The position numbers and the translations under genes are program-made. DNA of 26,913 nucleotides from Hemicentrotus pulcherrimus (lineage: Eukaryota; Echinodermata; Echinoidea; Camarodonta; Strongylocentrotidae). This document shows, piece after piece, positions 21,512-26,913 of the stretch. Positions within the stretch are counted from its first letter, which is position 1. Each line of letters starts with the position of its first letter. The stretch spans positions 131,414 through 158,326 of the forward strand of contig BEXV01000011.1 of the NCBI GenBank assembly GCA_003118195.1, written 5' to 3'. The notes below the pieces were generated by a model. It worked only from the letters and a program-made list of their open reading frames with translations, was not told where the DNA came from and did no database searches.

Positions 21512-22020
21512 TAGGGACCTTTAGATTGAGTGGACGAGAACACGACGAACGCCGATCACGCGTGTCAACGTACTCAACTGCCCATGTTGACTAGAGTTAG
21601 AAATCTTTTAGATTTCGCACGACAATATACATGCATGCAGGAAGTAACACTATGAACATGATGGACAAAGAAAGAGGACAAAATATACAGTTCTTCATTC
21701 TACCCTCAACAATTGCTTTGGCAGACAAAAGAACATCCCTTCACTGATATTACGTACAAATGTGTAGAACAGGTGAATATGCATGTGACGCCTGATCTAC
21801 ACATTTTTACATAATAGCAGGGAAGGGGTGTTCCTTTGTCTACCAGAGGAACTGCATATTTTTTGCACACGCGGCATACTCGTACCGTACTAGATTTAGG
21901 AAAGTCAAGGTTGACGCATTCTCGATCGCCGACCGAGACGACGTGACGCGTGCGCAGTGCCTTAAAATGACGTCACACGTTGCAGTCAAAGCTGTCGACG
22001 TGCAAATCTAAAAGTCCCTA
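21512..22020. mobile_element. TA-flanked inverted-repeat element (Tc1/mariner-like MITE), composite
   Basis: TA-GGGACCTTTAGATT at 21512-21527 pairs with AATCTAAAAGTCCC-TA at 22005-22020 (13 of 14 bases, plus a TA on both sides). A TA duplication fits Tc1/mariner-type insertion. A second terminus-like block, TCTTTTAGATTTCGCACGAC, lies at 21604-21623 and matches the right terminus (CTTTTAGATTTGCACGTCGAC in reverse complement) better than the outer left end does. The left side may therefore be duplicated, or two related copies may be overlaid. The interior carries part of a CACTA-type palindrome. There is no transposase. Confidence 0.55.
21648..21866. mobile_element. CACTA-type palindromic MITE, copy 2 (right end truncated)
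   Basis: It begins CACTATGAACATG, as copy 1 at 5265 does, and shares the following GACAAAGAAAG and GGACAAAATATACAGTTC blocks. The inner arms, absent from one side of copy 1, are present on both sides here (AGACAAAAGAACATCCCTTC at 21723 pairs with the region ending at 21841). The right outer arm stops after CTGCATATTTT. The centre, ATGTGTAGAACAGGTGAATA and beyond, matches the reverse complement of copy 1's centre over 28 bases. The two copies therefore lie in opposite orientation. A target duplication cannot be tested because one end is lost. Confidence 0.75.
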
Positions 22021-22746
22021 ATAAGGATAGGTGTGTGGCCGTCACCTAGTTGCTGTCCATTTTGTCTGATCCGTGCAACTATAATGTTTCTTCTATGTTG
22101 CATCTATGGGATTTTCCCTGGAGTATTCAATCATGATTGCACCTAAAAATCAAAACAATTCGATTCTTTTAGCAAGACATATACCCGGGCCGTTTTATCG
22201 ATGCTTGTATCAAAATGCCATCTAATGTGTTAACTTCCGTTCCTTATCACCTCTACTCAAAGATAAACATCGTATACATGGCATAGTTCTCGCCTGTATA
22301 AACCTGTAAATGGGTCAATTACAGCATCTAGACCGTCTTCCATTAAAGGAGATGTGAAAAAGCATGAGTCTAACGTTACTTGAGCAGCATGCAGCATCAT
22401 AAGAATAATCCATAGGTAACGTATTTTTTACAAACATTTTTTTGCAGAGAATGAGACCATTAAAGTCGTGTTTACCGGACACTTCTAAAAGACAAATTCC
22501 AAGGAGTGATATAACTTTGCGAAGATTCGCAGCGATGCATATGCATTGTACGGTGGAGGCTTAAAGCTGCTAGGATTTTGCACACTATAAACCTCTTACA
22601 TACATGATAATCGACCTACAATTTTAGCATTCGCCATAATTTTAATTTTTTTCTAATACACTAGAATGAAAACCGCCATAGCATTAAATTGTTTTTCAAA
22701 ATACTTTCAAGAGCTCATGATCATTATCATGTTGCCAAACCTCACA
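22021..22746. other. No recognised feature
   Basis: AT-rich sequence without frames or repeats worth naming. Confidence 0.45.
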
Positions 22747-22770
22747 CATATATATATATATATATATATA
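22747..22770. repeat. (AT)n microsatellite
   Basis: An uninterrupted TA run of about 24 bases. Confidence 0.95.
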
Positions 22771-23319
22771 CTACGTATATTTTGCAAAATAGTTGTAGAC
22801 TTGTAGACTCGTATGTGCATTGCTTTAAACTATTTTCTTTAAGATCACATCACATTCTAACGTTTACGAAGCTCACTCTCTTTTCTTGACGCTCCGGAGA
22901 AGATCGAGAAGAAATAGATCTTCCTTGCTTTGTAATTTGTTCTTGCCCTGAAAACAGACGAGCCTTGCGAGAAAAATCGAATAAATATGTTTATGAGGGA
23001 ATAAAATTACAAGCCTGATCACGGCCAGAGGAAAAGCGTTCTACCTCTGCTCTCTTTCTAGCTATTCGATGTCATTTGATGAGTGTTATAAATCGATCAT
23101 TAAATGGCTCTCTTTCAATGAAATCACTCGCAGTAAAGTGGAACGGGAGGAAATAACATTCTTGAAAAAGGTTTCATAACAAACTGTCTAGATTACCCTA
23201 TACTGTATCAGTTGCAATGATTGGTATTTCATGTGTTTTATTCTCCGTGTTTACGAAAAAACTTGGAACATCTCTCAAACAAATGTTCCTATATAGGTAA
23301 ACTGTCTCGAGTTTAGTTA

Positions 23320-23320
<1 letters not shown>
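22771..23320. other. No recognised feature
   Basis: AT-rich sequence flanking the 3' end of the LINE remnant. I see nothing further in it. Confidence 0.45.

Positions 23321-23322
<2 letters not shown>

Positions 23323-23351
<29 letters not shown>
23323..23351. repeat. (AT)n microsatellite at the LINE 3' end
   Basis: A TA run of about 29 bases, placed directly after the LINE 3' UTR on the minus strand. It may be the LINE's own tail expanded by slippage. Confidence 0.9.
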
Positions 23352-23455
23352 CTAATATCGAATATTTAGGAGCGCTAAAAACAATAAGTACTGTAGCGCT
23401 TGCAAATACAACTGTATGAAAAATGTACAGTCTCGGAGGAAGTAGATCACATAGA

Positions 23456-23784
23456 TCACTGGGGAAAAACGTACGTTTTGAGAGATCCTTTGAAGGTGGT
23501 AAGACAGGCAATTTCCCTTATGGAAAGAGGGATGCTGTTCCAAGTCTTTGATGCACCTCCTGCAAAACGTTTTTCAGCTGCTGTGAGTCTAGATTTGGGT
23601 ATGATAAGTTTACATGATTGTGTCGGTTGCTGAGCGCAGATTACGAGATGGTGTTTATATTTGGAGGGTGTCATTAAGATATTCAGGTGCCTAAATGATT
23701 GAGTATTTTGAAAGCATACAAACAGAATTTGAACAGAACATGTTAGTGGAAAGGTAACCAGTGGAGCTCCTTACTTTTAAGTAA
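23456..23784 (-). pseudogene. Reverse-transcriptase C-terminal fragment, downstream half
   Basis: From 23784 downward the frame continues as LLKSKELHWLPFH and then meets an in-frame stop; HVLFKFCLYAFKILNHLGT follows in the same frame. After a frameshift, a second frame (open from 23770, with an ATG at 23674) ends at 23456 with LIIPKSRLTAAEKRF, AGGASKTWNSIPLSIR, FKGSLKTYVFPQ and a stop. This is the conserved tail of CR1/Jockey-type ORF2 (pattern RxxxGxRAFSxAAPxLWNxLPxxIR..FKxxLKTxLF). The glycine and tryptophan-asparagine landmarks are kept, but the stops and shifts show that it is dead. The plus-strand frame over the same bases is a shadow. Confidence 0.87.
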
Positions 23785-24404
23785 TGCCTGGATTACATTT
23801 GGCCTGCGATTGGTCTATACGGAGCCCGTATCCTGCCCGTATTCCCTTTTCCGTCCGGCCTCTGTGCAGAGGCAGGAGGCGGCCGTGAGATTTTCCTACG
23901 GATTCACGGGCTCCGCAGCCTTAACGATTTGTTTCGCGAGAAGTTAAACAAATTTGAAAAAAATTCGTAAGCCCGTAGCCCGTGTACAATGTCGTATGTG
24001 GCATTGCACAATCCCCGCACAGGCATCGCCCCGAGGCCTCGCACTGATTGTGCAGCAAACATACGATTTTTCGGTGAACATGGGGGCACGGCGGCTGTAC
24101 GGTCACCGCGCCTTCTCCGCGCAACCTTTGCTCGGAAGCTGCACGGGCTCCGTACGATTTCAGTGCGGAGGCTGCGGAGACTGCACGGCTAATGCATTCA
24201 AATTGCAAGATTTCCGTACAATCTCCGAGCAGCCTCTGTAAGGATTTGCCCCGGCCTGCCCCCGAGGGCCAATACAATAAATGGCACGATGCTCGTAGAT
24301 AATGTACACACAAACATCGTAGCCCGTAGCCTCCTACGATGTCTACGAAAAATCGTAGACTAATTTATCATACGGCGCCCTGGGCAAATGTAATCCAGGC
24401 ATAA
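23782..24404. mobile_element. 617-bp MITE with TAA duplication (PIF/Harbinger-like)
   Basis: The left end TGCCTGGATTACATTTG begins at 23785 after TAA (23782-23784). The right end CAAATGTAATCCAGGCA finishes at 24401 before TAA (24402-24404). The 17-base terminal repeats are perfect. A TAA/TWA duplication is typical of PIF/Harbinger elements. The interior is GC-rich relative to the surroundings, with repeated CGTACGATTT/CCGTACAATC-like and AGCCCGTA motifs that suggest short internal repeats. Several frames of 60-130 codons overlap it on both strands, without transposase motifs (no DDE or Myb/SANT pattern that I can see). It lies inside the LINE and is therefore younger. Confidence 0.88.
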
Positions 24405-24770
24405 GGGTGTAGTGTGAGTTCTAGACCCAAGGCCAACGATTAATTTAGCGCAAAGACTCTGGACAGTTTCAAGTTTCCTTCTATCTCTCGCATACCAAAC
24501 AGTATGAAGACTATTGCAATAATCCAACCTAGAAAGAATTAGAGCTCGGACCGCATGATGACATGGACAGTTTCATGTTTCCTTCTATCTCTCGCATACC
24601 AAACAGTATAAAGACTATTGTAATAATCCTACCTAGAAAGAATTAGAGCTCTAACGCATGATGGCATGCTTTAAAACCAATGAATCTACGAATTCTCCAT
24701 AAATTGCGGAGATAATAATTATAATTACTGACTACGTGGTTAACATGACAGGTCAATTTGAACATGTGTT
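24405..24770 (-). pseudogene. Reverse-transcriptase fragment, upstream half, with internal duplication
   Basis: One frame, read with repairs, gives HVNHVVSNYNYYLRNLWRIR, then SRLDYCNSLHTVWYARDRRK, LETVQSLCAKLIVGL and finally RTHTTP at the junction with the inserted MITE. These match the region just after the RT palm in CR1/Jockey-type LINEs (family pattern HLRNI..IR, SRLDYCNSLL, LQ.VQN.AARL, HITP). A 104-bp tandem duplication (24461-24668) repeats the SRLDYCNSL segment, and because 104 is not a multiple of three it breaks the frame. One copy also lost a base. Upstream of about 24770 the frame shifts and similarity fades. Non-functional. Confidence 0.85.
24461..24668. repeat. 104-bp tandem duplication within the LINE
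   Basis: The block starting GGACAGTTTCAAGTTTCC at 24461 repeats at 24565 as GGACAGTTTCATGTTTCC. About 93% of positions agree by eye. The unit holds the LDYCN-encoding region on the minus strand. It arose within this copy or a parental copy and is unlikely to be ancestral to the LINE family, since it disrupts the protein. Confidence 0.9.
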
Positions 24771-24800
24771 GGTGTATCTATTTCATGACAATATTAAACG

Positions 24801-25569
24801 GTATCTGACTGGTTTGAAAAAATTTGAAACAAAAAAAAAGGTTCAATATACAAATGGGTTAATACGTTTTCCTTTAGGAATTCTCAATAACATTAATTCT
24901 GTATCATTATGATACTGACTTCATGTTGTATATCATTGCTTTATTTGGTGTATCGACGCAGTTCATGAAAGGGGTAGGTGCTATTTGATGAGGAGGATAA
25001 AGTGACAGTAAACCATGTATAAGAATCATATGTGTTTGTAATTCATGTTTCATTTAGAATATAACATGTGTCTATCCTGGATGATTTGAATGCCAGGAAC
25101 TCAATTCTCTTTAGGAATGACCGTCTTATATTGATAACAGACCAAATCAGCATAGGCCATTGCTCGGATATTTGCAATATCTAAAGAAGCAGTCACTTCA
25201 ATAACTTTGGAGGTAAGAAGGTGTAGAAATGGAAAGAAACTGATCTGAATTCAAATGTTAAAACAACGCTTTGTGATATAGGATGTGTGATCATGCTTGT
25301 TTATATTCGGGCCTCTCTAACGCTCTCTATCGAGACACCCTGATGACGCTATTAGTTTGTTGTATTTTTTAACACGTGGTATGAGTTAGGAGGTGAAGAT
25401 GAAAGGTGATGCAGGTTACAGGTGTTCATCTGACCTATAAGTGGTCACAGTACCTTGTTTTGAAAGGATCATTGTACCGTCTGATAAGTTGGCATCACTA
25501 TCGTCGCTTCGTTTTGATTTCTTTATTTACACATACATGTACACATGACTTTCGTTAGGGTTCTTGTTC

Positions 25570-25572
<3 letters not shown>
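24801..25572. other. No recognised feature
   Basis: AT-rich. I looked for a continuation of the LINE upstream (higher coordinates) and did not find reverse-transcriptase motifs. Confidence 0.45.
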
Positions 25573-25614
<42 letters not shown>

Positions 25615-25696
25615 ACACACGTACACACGCGCACACAACATCAACTCCCCTACACACAATCTCACGCGCACAATCGTTCTTGATGTGTGTGTGTGT

Positions 25697-25744
<48 letters not shown>

Positions 25745-25815
25745 ACACACGTACACACGCGCACACAACATCAACTCCCCTACACACAATCTCACGCGCA
25801 CAATCGTTCTTGGAT
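25573..25815. repeat. 130-bp tandem duplication of a (CT)n(CA)n compound microsatellite
   Basis: CT and CA runs followed by ACACGTACACACGCGCACAC and a short unique stretch occur at 25573-25682 and again at about 25700-25812. The period is 130 bases, and the segment 25611-25681 is identical to 25741-25811. The second unit is preceded by a GT run (25685-25700). Open frames on both strands are made of repeat-encoded residues only. Lack of divergence in the unique portion points to a recent event or an assembly duplication. Confidence 0.93.
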
Positions 25816-25867
25816 TTTTTGTTTCCTTGTTTCTCACGCCCACCTGCACACACCCTCACTCGCACAT

Positions 25868-26105
25868 TTTTTTTTTGTTATCTATCCCTCTCTTTTTCTC
25901 TCCCTCTTTCTCTCTCCCAACCTTTCTCTCTCTTTCTTTCTTTCTTTTTTTTTCTTACGCGCTCTCTCTCTCTCTCTCTCTCTCTGTATCTCTCATGTTC
26001 TCCTTTTTCTCTCTCTCTCTATCTTTCTCTCTCCTCCTCTTTCTGCTCTCTTTCTGTCTGTCTGTCTGTATGTCTCTCTCTCCATCGTTTTTCTCCCTGT
26101 ATCAT
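25868..26105. repeat. Pyrimidine-rich (CT)n/(CTTT)n/(TCTG)n tract
   Basis: About 240 bases almost free of purines on the plus strand, with CT runs near 25964-25985 and a TCTG run near 26052-26069. The three overlapping open frames of 143-187 codons encode only Ser/Leu/Phe-rich sequence and are not genes. Confidence 0.92.
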
Positions 26106-26913
26106 TAGGACTCTGTAAATAAAAACATGTTCATATCTTCCTTAGATCATGCTAACACATTTTTTACCACATCTTTTCTTTCTCTGTCTCTCTCTCTCTT
26201 TATTTCAAATAAACAAGCTGCAACAGCGCGTCTCAATGTTTTAAACACCGGACTTTTTCTAAATAATCATTTAATACCTGCCATAATATCCATTTCCTCA
26301 ATTATAAACTTTTGTAAAGTTTGAATTTTACTTTTTCTCTGCATTTGATTATATCCCGTGGTAAAAAGATTTATCAATTACCAGAAAACTTGAAATCCTA
26401 TGGTTTTATTAAAACCATCACACTTTTTCATCGTTTCTGAATAAATTCCAGGTAGACCTTTTCTTTAACGACTGTTACTGACCGAGATGATACGCGATTA
26501 TGCAACAGCCATTACTTTTCTCTTTCTTTATTTCGCTCTTTCTTTACCAGTTATAACCACACATGTTAATGTCATAGTCCTTATTTCATGTACTTAAATT
26601 GTCTTACTCTGTTTCTCGATAACACCAACCTGTGATAATAACTTCATCCTCCTGAAATATGAAAAATATATGCTGCTGGCATTTTCTAATATCAGACTCT
26701 TTTTTAAGGGACTTTTAGATTCGCACGAAGACAATGTAATGGGTATTGCTACGGTCGACGTCCTTTTAATGCACTGCCTTGAATGGATGTCACACGTATC
26801 AGGCCACGCAAATCTTAAAGGAGCTACACAAAGAAAATTTACTAAAAACTGATAATTCGAACAAATTACATGTGGATGGAAAGATTTTCTCTTGAAAAAC
26901 ACGAATATTTTGC
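26106..26913. other. No recognised gene
   Basis: A small CT run at 26183-26199, then AT-rich sequence. A 102-codon minus-strand frame (26594-26902) and a 60-codon plus-strand frame overlap near the end. Neither shows a motif I recognise. Confidence 0.4.

Larger units (their letters stand above)
23323..24800 (-). mobile_element. 5'-truncated LINE (CR1/Jockey-like) remnant, split by a MITE
   Basis: This is a minus-strand non-LTR retrotransposon. Order from 24800 downward: degraded sequence before the RT motifs, LRNLWRIRRFI (about 24700), SRLDYCNSL (24630 and again 24528), an inserted MITE, KELHWLP (23775), a C-terminal block with AGGASKTWNSIPLSIR, a stop at 23458, a short 3' UTR, and a (TA)n tail at 23351-23323. 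The LDYCN, LHWLP and WNSLP..IR..FK..LKT..F signatures are standard for the C-terminal half of CR1/Jockey-type reverse transcriptases. Catalytic palm motifs and the endonuclease are absent, and several stops and frameshifts are present. The clade cannot be fixed from this fragment. Confidence 0.85.

Noticed and set aside
23400..23633. 77-codon plus-strand frame opposite the LINE C-terminus
   Set aside because: The minus strand carries the recognisable reverse-transcriptase tail, so the plus frame is a shadow.
23954..24313. Four open frames (67-130 codons) on both strands inside the MITE
   Set aside because: They arise because the element is GC-rich and low in stop codons. No transposase motif is visible and the strands conflict.
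25545..26122. Open frames up to 187 codons rich in Ser, Leu and His-Thr
   Set aside because: They are direct translations of CT, CA and CTTT repeats, open in several frames at once.

Overview
The window looks like non-coding nuclear DNA from an animal, most likely a marine invertebrate deuterostome such as an echinoderm. The organism is an inference. It rests on AT-rich sequence (roughly 64% A+T by eye), dense simple repeats of CT, GTA and AT, two tRNA-derived SINEs of a style common in marine invertebrates, and a mixture of short DNA transposons and LINE remnants. There is an assembly gap of 107 Ns. I found no convincing host protein-coding exon, no rRNA or functional tRNA gene, no operon-like layout and no CRISPR array. 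The longest open frames are either simple-repeat translations or no longer than chance allows at this base composition.

Region by region: 1-4690 is low-complexity DNA (AAAAAT and GTA arrays, purine and pyrimidine tracts) in otherwise featureless sequence. 4691-5762 holds a minus-strand LINE 3' tail directly followed by a TTAA-flanked MITE, which carries a 185-bp CACTA-type palindrome with a CGG target duplication. 5971-6131 is a 54-bp minisatellite whose minus strand is open with an 18-residue period. 10872-11218 is a plus-strand SINE with A and B boxes. 11752-12203 is a second TTAA-flanked MITE with nearly perfect terminal repeats. 12985-13470 ends in an ATCAA-type tail and looks like a retroelement 3' end. 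16037-17397 is a probable hAT-like element containing the gap and an internal ~100-bp tandem repeat. 20453-20792 is a 340-bp foldback element with ~96-bp arms. 20837-21135 is a minus-strand SINE. 21219-22020 is a nest of inverted-repeat elements, including a second copy of the CACTA palindrome. 23320-24800 is a broken minus-strand LINE reverse-transcriptase end, split by a 617-bp MITE. 25573-26125 is a duplicated compound microsatellite and pyrimidine tract.

The parts do not act as a gene system. They record successive insertions. The clearest history is at 23.3-24.8 kb, where removing the MITE and one TAA copy rejoins the LINE reading frame exactly. The other noteworthy points are the CACTA-in-TTAA-MITE nesting, two oppositely oriented copies of one palindrome 16 kb apart, and the 54-bp repeat with a coding-like pattern of substitutions.
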